Source: an uncultured Anaerobiospirillum sp. (lineage in GTDB: Bacteria; Pseudomonadota; Gammaproteobacteria; Enterobacterales; Succinivibrionaceae). Taken from it: DNA of 64,000 nucleotides. The notes below the pieces were generated by a model. That model was not told the origin of the DNA and did no database searches. It saw only the letters and a list, made by a program, of their open reading frames with translations. How positions within the stretch are numbered: the stretch's first letter is position 1; each line of letters starts with the position of its first letter. Position numbers and translations under genes: made by a program. Positions 36,639 through 44,120 of the stretch are shown in pieces. The stretch covers positions 1-64,000 of the forward strand of contig CALXNA010000017.1 in assembly GCA_944389615.1 (NCBI GenBank), written 5' to 3'.

Positions 36639-37292
36639 TTAGGCTTGGTGGCTCTGGTCGACGCCTGCGAGTTGATCGACCGTGGCCCAGCACAGGCGCA
36701 CGAAATGCTCCATAAAGTACTGGACTTCGGGCATGCGCTCGCAGTAGTCCTCAAGCACGCGACTTAAGCGCTCTTTGACGTGAGTGAACTCTTGGTTCGA
36801 GAAGCGTAACTCATCATTGGCCTTAATGTAAGCAGCGAGGGTGTCGGCGGCCTTGACGATGGCCTTTTGCTCCTCATCGACTTGGTCTTGGATGATGAGG
36901 CCGGCAAAGTCCTGCTGCAGGCACTGAGGCAAGGTAGCGACGCACTCTTCTTCGGCGTTGTGCTCGATGAGCTTGTACTGGCGCGTAAACTCGGGGTTTA
37001 AGTACTTGGTGTTGGAGTTGAGGTCTTGGAGCTTGCTCTCGGAGACTTCGTGGTAGAGGGCCAAGACCGCGACGCGGTCGGCATTGACATGGCCGTCATA
37101 GAGGCGGTTTTTGATCACCGCCAGCATGTGGGCGATGACCGCGGTTTGGTGGCTGTGCTCGGAGACATTCTCCTCGCGGAAGCTGTGCATCAGCGCCCAG
37201 CGCTTGATGAGCGACATGCGCACAATCCACGCTAAGAAGGTGCTCTCGATAGCAGGGGGCAGGGTGGTATCGGATTGAGTGGCATCAGACAT
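36639..37292 (-). CDS. yfbR: 5'-deoxynucleotidase, YfbR family
   Basis: 217 residues from the ATG at 37292, chosen for GGAGG 5 nt upstream; the longer frame would include a tandem CAGTTCCCTTGC repeat that looks untranslated. YfbR removes phosphate from deoxynucleoside 5'-monophosphates using an HD-domain metal site. The family block ENVSEHSHQTAVIAH (His46) is intact, as are the SE motif and the later KAADTLAAY Asp. The signature His-Asp of the HD motif reads His81-Glu82 (ALYHEVSES), a conservative but unusual change in a metal ligand. It lies upstream of the MmeI-like remnant on the same strand. Confidence 0.88.
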   Translation of the reverse strand: MSDATQSDTTLPPAIESTFLAWIVRMSLIKRWALMHSFREENVSEHSHQTAVIAHMLAVIKNRLYDGHVNADRVAVLALYHEVSESKLQDLNSNTKYLNPEFTRQYKLIEHNAEEECVATLPQCLQQDFAGLIIQDQVDEEQKAIVKAADTLAAYIKANDELRFSNQEFTHVKERLSRVLEDYCERMPEVQYFMEHFVRLCWATVDQLAGVDQSHQA

Positions 37293-37468
37293 AGGGGCCT
37301 CCATGGCAAGGGAACTGGCAAGGGAACTGAGTTCCATTGTGCCATGACAAGGCCCTCTATGGTCAGAATCGGCCGGTTACGCCCCCGAGGCTGCCCGGAG
37401 GTTGCCCGGAAGTTTCAGCCCGTAGCGTGTCCGGAGTTTGCCGTCCGGAGATTGCCCGGAGGTTGGGG

Positions 37469-38662
37469 CTACTTACGTTCGGCGGAGAGGTAGCAGCCTA
37501 AGACCTTGAGGTTGGTGGTGTGCTCTCTGAGCTGATCTAAGATCTGCTGCATCACTGGGGTATCGAGGTTGGCCTCGACGTCGGCAAAGAAGATCTCCTC
37601 CCAGACCTCGCGGTTCTTGGTCTCCATCGGGCGCGAGTAGAGCTTGGTGAGGTTGATGTTGTGAGCACTGAACTCGTTGAGCACGGCAATGAGGGAGCCC
37701 GGGGTATATTTCTTGGTGCTAAAGAGCAGCGAGGTCTTTGCCTCTAAGTTGTTAGGGATGGTGACTGGCGTCTTGCTCAGGACGATAAAGCGGGTGTAAT
37801 TGCTCTTGTTGTTGGCAATGTCGCTCACGAGCGGCTGCAGGTCGTAGTAGCGCGCGGCATGCATCGAGCCTAAGGCTACGGCGCTGTCATCGCCGAGCTC
37901 CTTGATCTTAGCCATGGCCTCAGAGGAGGCGTGGGTGTAGATGATGCGGGCGTGGCTTAAATGCTCCTTTAAGAACTTGGAGCATTGGGCGACCGGCTGC
38001 GGGTGCGAGTAGATGGTCTTGATCTTGGAGTAGTCGACTTCGGTGCTACCGCTTTGTTGGGTAGTAGCGGTGGCATCGTGCGGTAGGGCCAAGATCGAGT
38101 GGTCGATTGGGTAGAAGATCTCGCCTACGATGTGCGCGGTCATGGTCTGCATGATGTCGACCGACTCATTGATTGAGCCGGAGTTAGAGTTCTCAATCGG
38201 CATCACGCCGTACTCGCAGCTGCCGTTTTCGACCAAGGCGACGATCTCGTCAAAGGATGAGCAGGCGTGCTCGTCCATGCGCCCTTCGTAGGCCTCAAAG
38301 AAGCGGTGGGTCGCAAGGTGTGAATAGGTGCCCTTGGTGCCAAGGTAGGCCACCGAGGTGTTGCGCGTAACGTCATGGCCGTTGACGGCATCGACGATGT
38401 AGCTTTGCTCGTAGGCCACGGTGTGGGCCATGATGTGCTCGTAGACGTCGTGTACCATGCTCGGGCTGATGCCTGCGGCGACCGCTTGGTTCATCAAGGT
38501 CGCAAGCTTCTGCCCTTCGCGGCGCTTATCGACGATGCCTTGGTTGTGGGCTAGTTTGTAGCTTGCGACGTCGCGCGCGACCTCTTGACGCTGTTGCAGC
38601 AAGGATATGATCTTGCTGTCAATCGCATCGATCGCATCACGACAATCCAGTAAATCGCGCAT
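37469..38662 (-). CDS. pheA: Bifunctional chorismate mutase/prephenate dehydratase
   Basis: 397 residues from MRDLLDCRDAIDAID (GGAGG 4 nt upstream). It turns chorismate to prephenate and on to phenylpyruvate for phenylalanine. Chorismate mutase AroQ part at 1-90 (LLQQRQEVARDVASYK); dehydratase part about 110-290 (VAYLGTKGTYSHLA, MPIENSNSGSINESVD, NKSNYTRFIVL); C-terminal ACT feedback domain about 300-385 (PGSLIAVLNEF, INLTKLYSRP). A strong hairpin and a promoter lie just upstream. No phenylalanine-rich leader peptide was found, so classical attenuation is not supported. Confidence 0.97.
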   Translation of the reverse strand: MRDLLDCRDAIDAIDSKIISLLQQRQEVARDVASYKLAHNQGIVDKRREGQKLATLMNQAVAAGISPSMVHDVYEHIMAHTVAYEQSYIVDAVNGHDVTRNTSVAYLGTKGTYSHLATHRFFEAYEGRMDEHACSSFDEIVALVENGSCEYGVMPIENSNSGSINESVDIMQTMTAHIVGEIFYPIDHSILALPHDATATTQQSGSTEVDYSKIKTIYSHPQPVAQCSKFLKEHLSHARIIYTHASSEAMAKIKELGDDSAVALGSMHAARYYDLQPLVSDIANNKSNYTRFIVLSKTPVTIPNNLEAKTSLLFSTKKYTPGSLIAVLNEFSAHNINLTKLYSRPMETKNREVWEEIFFADVEANLDTPVMQQILDQLREHTTNLKVLGCYLSAERK

Positions 38663-38688
38663 GGAACCTCCGGGCCTGAAAACGAACA

Positions 38689-38709
38689 AGGGCGTCCAAC
38701 GGACGCCCT
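38689..38709 (-). terminator. Hairpin between the BI-1 gene and pheA
   Basis: Perfect 9-bp stem AGGGCGTCC/GGACGCCCT with a 3-nt loop; on the minus strand it is followed by TGTTCGTTTTC. It can terminate transcripts of the upstream Bax-inhibitor gene. Because a promoter (38713-38741) overlaps its upstream side, the stem would also sit at the very 5' end of the pheA mRNA. Confidence 0.65.
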
Positions 38710-38712
38710 CTT

Positions 38713-38741
38713 ATCTTAAGAAGATGTTAGCCCCTGATCAA
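38713..38741 (-). promoter_or_regulatory. Promoter of pheA
   Basis: On the minus strand TTGATC (38736-38741), 17 nt, TAAGAT (38713-38718). The predicted start falls at the base of the hairpin at 38689-38709. Confidence 0.55.
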
Positions 38742-38822
38742 TGCACCGCCACCCATTGCACCATGGCATGGGGTACGGCGGCGCCGGGGCGCTGCGCGTA
38801 CTACGCGCTTTGGTAGCCCTTG

Positions 38823-39575
38823 CTATTCGCGGTTGATGATGGAGAGCAAGCGCAGGATCTCGATGTAGAGCCAGCAGATGGTGACTAAGAGCGAGAACGA
38901 GCAGTAGTACTCAAAGTACTTAGGCAGGCCCTCGTTGACCGACTGCTCGATCATGTCGAAGTCTAAGACCAAGTTCAAAGCGGCGATGGTGCAGACCACC
39001 AGCGAAATGATGATGGCGATAGCCCCTGAGCTTGGCAGCAGTGGGAAGCCGATCAAGCTGCAGACGAAGTTTAAGAGGTAGAGAATCGCAATGCCGCAGG
39101 TGGCACCGATCACGACGCTGCGGAAGCGGGCGGTCGGGACGATGAGGCGGAACTTCCATAAGGCCAGCATGGCCATCAGTACGACAAAGGTCGACATGAC
39201 CGCGGTGGCGACGATGCCCGGGAAGCGGAGCTCAAAGAACGCCGATAAGGTGCCCAGCGCTGCGCCTTCGCACACGGCATAGGCCGGAGCGGTGAAAGGA
39301 GAGGCCTCAGGCTTGAAGATGGTGATCAAGGCTACCACTAAGGCGGCAATGATCGCGCCGTACATGAGCAGGTTCGGCGCAGCACCACCATTGGCTTCGA
39401 TGTAGCCCATGCTGTAGTTCAAGCTACCGTAGCCGACGATAAAGGTAATGGCAACCAAGAGAATGGACTTGGTCGTAGTGCCCGATAAAGTGGCTGTTTC
39501 GGCTAAGCCGCCAAAGTTAAACTCGCCTGAGGCAGCACGGCCGAGCACACCCATCGCAGGATTGGAAAGTGCCAT
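38823..39575 (-). CDS. Bax inhibitor-1/YccA-family membrane protein
   Basis: 250 residues with seven hydrophobic segments and short soluble ends, the BI-1 family layout. The N-terminal region FGGLAETATLSGTTTKS and the block SPFTAPAYAVCEGAALGTLSAFFELRFPGI are characteristic of the bacterial BI-1 branch. The protein sits in the inner membrane; family members have been linked to calcium leak and to protease control, but no firm role is known. TTAGGAG lies 7 nt before the ATG. A TACAAT box lies about 30 bp upstream. It is transcribed toward pheA but separated from it by a terminator-like hairpin. Confidence 0.93.
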   Translation of the reverse strand: MALSNPAMGVLGRAASGEFNFGGLAETATLSGTTTKSILLVAITFIVGYGSLNYSMGYIEANGGAAPNLLMYGAIIAALVVALITIFKPEASPFTAPAYAVCEGAALGTLSAFFELRFPGIVATAVMSTFVVLMAMLALWKFRLIVPTARFRSVVIGATCGIAILYLLNFVCSLIGFPLLPSSGAIAIIISLVVCTIAALNLVLDFDMIEQSVNEGLPKYFEYYCSFSLLVTICWLYIEILRLLSIINRE

Positions 39576-40049
39576 ATTGGACTCCTAAGAGAAAACGTTT
39601 GTTGCGATTGTAGCAGACTAAAATTAGCCCACGCTTGGGACTGTGTCATTTTTCTCATTTATGTGAGGTCATCAGCCCCTGATTTTTAAGCGTGCCGTCG
39701 CCTGCGCCGACGGCGGAGCCTGTCCCTGACCTGCGGCGCAGGTCGGTGGTTGGGGCGGGTTTTGTGAGGTAGGTTTGGTTTAGCTACCATACTAGTTTAC
39801 AAGTGGCGGCAAGCTGATTAGCATGGGCTGGGGCAAGGCTTGCTTTGTTTGGGTTTTGTGAGACATCTCGCGGGAGCAAAGCGCCGTTGCCGCTAAGATT
39901 TGAGCTTTAGACCGCAAAGGTCAAGACCGCAGGTCAGCCCGTAGGTTCAGCCCGCGGTGCGCGCCGCAGGCGTCGGCGTGCGCGGCATGCGCGGCATACG
40001 CGCTGCGCGCACTGGGGCGGCAGAGTTCGTTTTGATTGAGGAGTGTGAC
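39576..40049. other. 474-bp divergent spacer upstream of kdgK
   Basis: It holds promoters for two divergent genes but none with a convincing -35/-10 pair. Visible structures are two perfect GC hairpins, GCCGTCG/CGACGGC and GACCTGCG/CGCAGGTC (39690-39750), and short GGTCA-like repeats at 39925-39955. No gene was seen. Confidence 0.4.
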
Positions 40050-41006
40050 ATGGCCAAGGGTTTATTGTTGGCAGGCGAGCCAATGGGTTTATTGATTGCG
40101 CAGAGCGAAGGCCCGCTTGATAGCGTGGCAGGTTACTCCCTAGCCGTCGCTGGTGCTGAGTTTAACGTCGCTACGGGCGCAGCCCGCTTGGGCCACTACG
40201 TATCCTACTTGACGAAGTTAGGTGACGATCCTTTTGGCAAGCTGATTGCCCGTACCCTGCGCAACAATAAGATCGACGATGACAACGTCCTGTACACCAA
40301 GGAGCGCACCACCGGCTTCATGTTAAAGAGCAAGGTCTCCAAGGGCGACCCGGAGATCTTCTACTTCCGTAAGGGCTCGGCCGCTTCGACCTTATCAGCG
40401 GAGGATGTTGATCACATCGACTTTAGCAAGTTCTCGCATGTGCACTTAACCGGTATCTTCCCGGCCTTAACCGAGTCGACCCGCGGCGCCATGATGACTC
40501 TGATCAAGAAGGCCCGTGAGGCTAACCTCTTTATCTCCTTTGACCCGAACTTACGTCCGCAGCTGTGGCCGTCGCAAGAAGTTATGGTCAAGACCTTAAA
40601 TGAGCTGGCCTCCTATGCCGACTTAGTGCTGCCAGGCGAGGGCGAGGGCAAGATCTTATGCGGCAGCGATGATGCCCATAAGATCAACGACTTCTACCAG
40701 TCCTTAGGGGCCAAGATGGTGGTCACCAAGTTAGGCCCTAAGGGTGCTTTAGTCCGCAACGGCGATCAAGAGACCACGGTACCGGGCTTTATCATCGATA
40801 AGGTCGTTGACACCGTCGGTGCCGGTGACGGCTTTGCCTGCGGTGTGCTCACCGGCCTGATGGAAGGCCTGAGCTTAGAGCAGGCTGCCGAGCGCGGCTG
40901 CGCTATTGGTGCCATTCAGTGCACCTTCGTCGGCGACAATGAGGGTCTGCCAACCCCTGAGCTGTTACAGGCCTTTATCGCTAGCCACAAGCGCGTCACC
41001 CTGTAA
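40050..41006 (+). CDS. kdgK: 2-keto-3-deoxygluconate kinase
   Basis: 318 residues from MAKGLLLAGEPMGLLIAQ (GAGGAG 6 nt upstream); the longer frame upstream is untranslated in character. This PfkB-family sugar kinase makes KDPG from 2-keto-3-deoxygluconate, the step before Eda. Visible: GEPMG opening as in KdgK, GHYVSYLTKLGDDPFGKLI, FDPNLRPQLWPS (PfkB signature 1 region), VTKLGPKGALV and DTVGAGDGFACGVL (PfkB signature 2, catalytic Asp). The gene lies just upstream of eda but is separated by 324 bp. Strong use of TTA leucine codons suggests high expression. Confidence 0.93.
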   Translation: MAKGLLLAGEPMGLLIAQSEGPLDSVAGYSLAVAGAEFNVATGAARLGHYVSYLTKLGDDPFGKLIARTLRNNKIDDDNVLYTKERTTGFMLKSKVSKGDPEIFYFRKGSAASTLSAEDVDHIDFSKFSHVHLTGIFPALTESTRGAMMTLIKKAREANLFISFDPNLRPQLWPSQEVMVKTLNELASYADLVLPGEGEGKILCGSDDAHKINDFYQSLGAKMVVTKLGPKGALVRNGDQETTVPGFIIDKVVDTVGAGDGFACGVLTGLMEGLSLEQAAERGCAIGAIQCTFVGDNEGLPTPELLQAFIASHKRVTL

Positions 41007-41017
41007 GGCGCGCTTAG

Positions 41018-41036
41018 GCGCCGCCTTCGGCGGCGC
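41018..41036 (+). terminator. GC-rich hairpin after kdgK
   Basis: Perfect stem GCGCCGCC/GGCGGCGC with loop TTC, 11 nt after the kdgK stop. No U-tract follows. Together with the 41007-41330 gap it suggests eda has its own promoter, though none was recognised with confidence; the gap has no gene. Confidence 0.45.
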
Positions 41037-41330
41037 GGCGGCGCAGGGCCCGCGCCCAAGCGCGGGTGCGGGCTGAGGGCTGTGAATTTGTGGCCGCGGT
41101 TACGGCTTTGACCTTTGCCATTTGGCCCCAGCCTTAGGCTTTGGTAAGCTTGTTTTGTTTTCTCTTGCCTTACCTCCTCTGCGCCGAGACAAGGTTTGTG
41201 CGCAAGAAGGTGGGGCAGCGTGCAACCAAGGGCTCAGGTGAAAGGCATTTCATTCCTTGGTTGTTTGGCCCCCAACTAGTTTGAGTGCGCGCGGGCATGC
41301 TCGCGTCAGCGCTCCTGCAGAGGATTTCCC

Positions 41331-42302
41331 ATGTCTGATATTTTTGAGCAGATCGGTGAGTATGGTATTGTCCCGTTGGTCACCTTAGATGACCCCAATG
41401 ATGCGGTACCATTAGCCCGCGCCTTAGTCGCAGGCGGCATCCCGATTGCCGAGGTCACCTTCCGTACCGCCGCCGGCGGTGAGGCCATCAAGCGCATGGC
41501 CAAGGAAGTACCTGAGATTATCGTAGGCTCGGGTACCGTCCACGATATCGACCATGCCAAGGAGACGGTCGATAACGGCGGTAAGTTCGTCATCACCCCA
41601 GGCTTCAATGCCAAAGTTGTGGACTGGTGCGTTAAGAACAATGTCCCAGTTTGCCCGGGCACGGTTGTACCATCTGACATCGAAGAGGCCATGAACTTCG
41701 GCCTGAAGGTGGTCAAATTTTTCCCAGCTGAGGCCTATGGCGGCATCAACACCTTAAAGGCCTTGGCCGGTCCATTTGGCGCCATGAAGTTCGTGCCAAC
41801 CGGTGGCGTCGGACTCAACAACTTAACTGACTACTTAGACTTGCCTAATGTTGCTGCCGTCGGCGGTAGCTTCATCCCACCATCGAAGCTGGTCAAGGCT
41901 AAGGATTGGGATGGCATCACCAAGCTGTGCCAGCAGATCGTCGCCAAGGTCATGGACTTCAGCGTCGGCCACGTTGGCATCAATGCTGGTGACGCGGACA
42001 ATGCCGGTAAGGTCACCGACCAAGTCGCAGCCCTCTTTGGCACCGACAAGCGCGAAGGTGATATCTCCTTCTTCAGCGGCAACTTAGTTGAAGTCATGAA
42101 GAAGCCATTTGTCGGCACTCACGGCCACATCTGTGTGGACACCCGCGACTTACGCCGTGCCATGGCCATGTTAAAGCGCAAGGGCGTTGCCTTTGACGAG
42201 GCCAACTTCATGTACGACGCTAAGGGCAAGTTAGTCACTGCCTACTTAAAGGACGAGATCGGCGGCTTCGCTTTCCACATCCGCCAGCGTCCTGCTTGCT
42301 AA
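41331..42302 (+). CDS. eda: KDPG/KHG aldolase fused to a VOC-like domain
   Basis: 323 residues against about 210 for ordinary Eda. Residues 1-208 are a complete KDPG aldolase, splitting KDPG to pyruvate and glyceraldehyde 3-phosphate: Glu41 (AEVTFRT), ITPGFN, CPGT, Schiff-base Lys129 (VKFFPAEAYGG), FVPTGGVG, AVGGSFI. Residues ~210-323 form a separate domain (VGHVGINAGDADNAGKV, FVGTHGHICVDTRDLRRAMAML, AYLKDEIGGFAFHIRQRP) with the beta-alpha-beta pattern and terminal FHI/VQ-type strand of the vicinal oxygen chelate/glyoxalase superfamily. Its role is unknown. kdgK is upstream; a very strong terminator follows. Confidence 0.94.
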   Translation: MSDIFEQIGEYGIVPLVTLDDPNDAVPLARALVAGGIPIAEVTFRTAAGGEAIKRMAKEVPEIIVGSGTVHDIDHAKETVDNGGKFVITPGFNAKVVDWCVKNNVPVCPGTVVPSDIEEAMNFGLKVVKFFPAEAYGGINTLKALAGPFGAMKFVPTGGVGLNNLTDYLDLPNVAAVGGSFIPPSKLVKAKDWDGITKLCQQIVAKVMDFSVGHVGINAGDADNAGKVTDQVAALFGTDKREGDISFFSGNLVEVMKKPFVGTHGHICVDTRDLRRAMAMLKRKGVAFDEANFMYDAKGKLVTAYLKDEIGGFAFHIRQRPAC

Positions 42303-42347
42303 GAGCAAGCTCACGCTTGCGCAGCCCCGCCTGAGGTGGGGCGCATA

Positions 42348-42398
42348 CGCCGTGATGGCGCCGGGCACAGTCCCGGCGCCATCCGGCGTTTTATTTTG
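42348..42398 (+). terminator. Very strong Rho-independent terminator of eda
   Basis: A 17-bp stem with one bulged T: CGCCG plus GATGGCGCCGGG (42348-42365) pairs with CCCGGCGCCATC plus CGGCG (42372-42388), followed by TTTTATTTT. The ribosome site of the next gene starts right after the T-run. Confidence 0.93.
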
Positions 42399-42411
42399 GG
42401 AAGGAGGTCTG

Positions 42412-43305
42412 GTGGCACAACATATTACCGTGGTGGACTATGATCCGGCTTGGCCCACGCGCTTTGCCGCGGAGCGGGCGCTCTTGGCCCCGATCTTTGG
42501 GGACGAAGCCTTGGCCATATGGCATATCGGCAGTACCGCGGTGCCGGGCCTTGCGGCTAAGCCCATCATCGATATCATGGTGGTGGTGCGGGATATGGCC
42601 GCAGTCGATGCCTTGGCGCCGCAGTTTGCGGCCGTGGGCTATGAATACTTAGGCGAGTTTGGCCTCCCCGGGCGGCACTATCTGCGTAAGGGCGGGGATG
42701 AGCGCACCCACCAAATTCATATCTTTGGGCTTGAGTCTGAGGCGCAGATCGTGCGCCATCTGGCGCTGCGCGATTATCTGCGCGGCCACGATACTACGGC
42801 CTACGCCCAGCTTAAGCGGCAATTGGCGCAGCGCTTCCCTTATGACATCGAGGGCTATTGCGACGGCAAGGACGCTCTGGTCAAGGAGCTCGAACAGCAA
42901 GCCTTAGCATGGTACGACCCGATATGGCTGTGCCTTTATCTTAAGGCGCGGGCGGTGCAGCGGCCGCGCTGTATCGGCTCCTATGTGGAAGCGGGGCAGG
43001 TCGCAGCAGCCCTTGAGAGCGATCACGGCGCCATCTTCTGCGGCGTGTGCCTTGATACGGCCTGCTCTTTGGGCATGTGCGCCGAGCGCAATGCTATCGG
43101 CACCATGCTCACTGCAGGCAGCAGTACCGTCAAGCGCTTGGTCGTGGTGATGTCCGATGGGCGCTTGGGCCTGCCCTGCGGCGCGTGCTGTGAGCTGCTG
43201 CTGCAGCTGGGCGCGGGCGCGGCAGAGCTCTTGTTGGAGACTGAGCCGGTGCGCACCATCACCATCAGCGCCTTGCTGCCGCAGTGGTGGGGTGAGCGCC
43301 GTTAG
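42412..43305 (+). CDS. GrpB-domain protein fused to a cytidine deaminase-like domain
   Basis: 297 residues from a GTG at 42412, chosen because AAGGAGG lies 4 nt upstream. Residues ~1-170 are a GrpB (UPF0157) domain, a nucleotidyltransferase-like fold: VVDYDPAWPTRFAAE, WHIGSTAVPGLAAKPIIDIMVVV and RTHQIHIF. Residues ~180-297 are a cytidine deaminase-like domain with zinc-site motifs CAERNA (near 220) and PCGACCE (near 260). Both halves keep their signatures, so each could be active. No metabolic neighbour explains the pair. The start directly abuts the eda terminator, so it probably depends on a promoter within or near the hairpin, or on read-through. Confidence 0.88.
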   Translation: MAQHITVVDYDPAWPTRFAAERALLAPIFGDEALAIWHIGSTAVPGLAAKPIIDIMVVVRDMAAVDALAPQFAAVGYEYLGEFGLPGRHYLRKGGDERTHQIHIFGLESEAQIVRHLALRDYLRGHDTTAYAQLKRQLAQRFPYDIEGYCDGKDALVKELEQQALAWYDPIWLCLYLKARAVQRPRCIGSYVEAGQVAAALESDHGAIFCGVCLDTACSLGMCAERNAIGTMLTAGSSTVKRLVVVMSDGRLGLPCGACCELLLQLGAGAAELLLETEPVRTITISALLPQWWGERR

Positions 43306-43385
43306 GTGGTAAGCGCCGTTAGGAAACGAGCGCCGCTAGAAGGCGCGGCCGCTAGGGGCAAGCGCCATTATTGGGGGTATCTGCT

Positions 43386-44090
43386 TTAAAAGTTGAGCTC
43401 CTCGGGGGCGACGGTCGGGGGCAAAAGCCAGTTGACCGGGGCCTTGTTATGGGCCATGAGGTAGGCATTGGCCTGCGAAAAGTGGTGGCAGCCAAAGAAG
43501 CCGCGGCTTGCCGACAAAGGGCTTGGGTGCGGGCATTCTAAGACGAGGTTGCGCGTGCGATCGACTGCGGCGCATTTCTTGCGCGCCTGCGCGCCCCAGA
43601 GCAGGTATACCACATGTTGGGTATTGGCGTTGATGAGCTTGATCACCTCATCGGTAAACTGCTCCCAGCCTTGGCGGGCGTGAGCCATGGCCTCCCCCTC
43701 GCGCACCGAGAGGATGGCGTTGAGTAAGAGCACGCCTTGGCGCGCCCACGATACAAGGCAGCCGTGCGGCGGCGGCACAAAGCCCGGGATGTCTTGGCTT
43801 AACTCCTTGTAGATGTTGACCAAGGACGGCGGCACCGGCACGCCCGGGCGTACCGAAAAGGATAGGCCCATCGCCTGCCCCACTTCGTGGTAAGGGTCTT
43901 GCCCTAAGATGACGACCTTGAGCTCTGAGAGGGGCGTGAGGCGGAAGGCGTTGAAGATTTCATGGCGCGGCGGAAAGCAGCGGTGCCCGGCGGCCACGTC
44001 TTGGTCATAGTAGGCTAAGGCATGGGTAAAGTAGGGCGCTTGCTTGAGCGGGCCTAACAAGTCATGCCAAGTAAGGGGGGTGTTAGCCAT
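43386..44090 (-). CDS. ung: Uracil-DNA glycosylase
   Basis: 234 residues. It removes uracil from DNA in base-excision repair. Family 1 motifs are complete: water-activating GQDPYH (63-68), FNAF-like upstream block, LLLNAILSVREGEAMAH (motif 2), LLWGAQA and HPSPLSASRGFFGC (motif 5, near 188). Length is normal. ATG follows AGGAGAG. It is read toward the GrpB-deaminase gene and sits downstream of the pse genes on the same strand with a 30-bp gap, so it may be on their transcript. Confidence 0.97.
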   Translation of the reverse strand: MANTPLTWHDLLGPLKQAPYFTHALAYYDQDVAAGHRCFPPRHEIFNAFRLTPLSELKVVILGQDPYHEVGQAMGLSFSVRPGVPVPPSLVNIYKELSQDIPGFVPPPHGCLVSWARQGVLLLNAILSVREGEAMAHARQGWEQFTDEVIKLINANTQHVVYLLWGAQARKKCAAVDRTRNLVLECPHPSPLSASRGFFGCHHFSQANAYLMAHNKAPVNWLLPPTVAPEELNF

Positions 44091-44120
44091 AATCTCTCCT
44101 CTGTGCGCTTACGCTTGCGC

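Noticed and set aside
38742-38822. Leader peptide for pheA attenuation
   Set aside because: The only small frame with a start (encoding MVQWVAVH) has no phenylalanine and lies upstream of the predicted start site.
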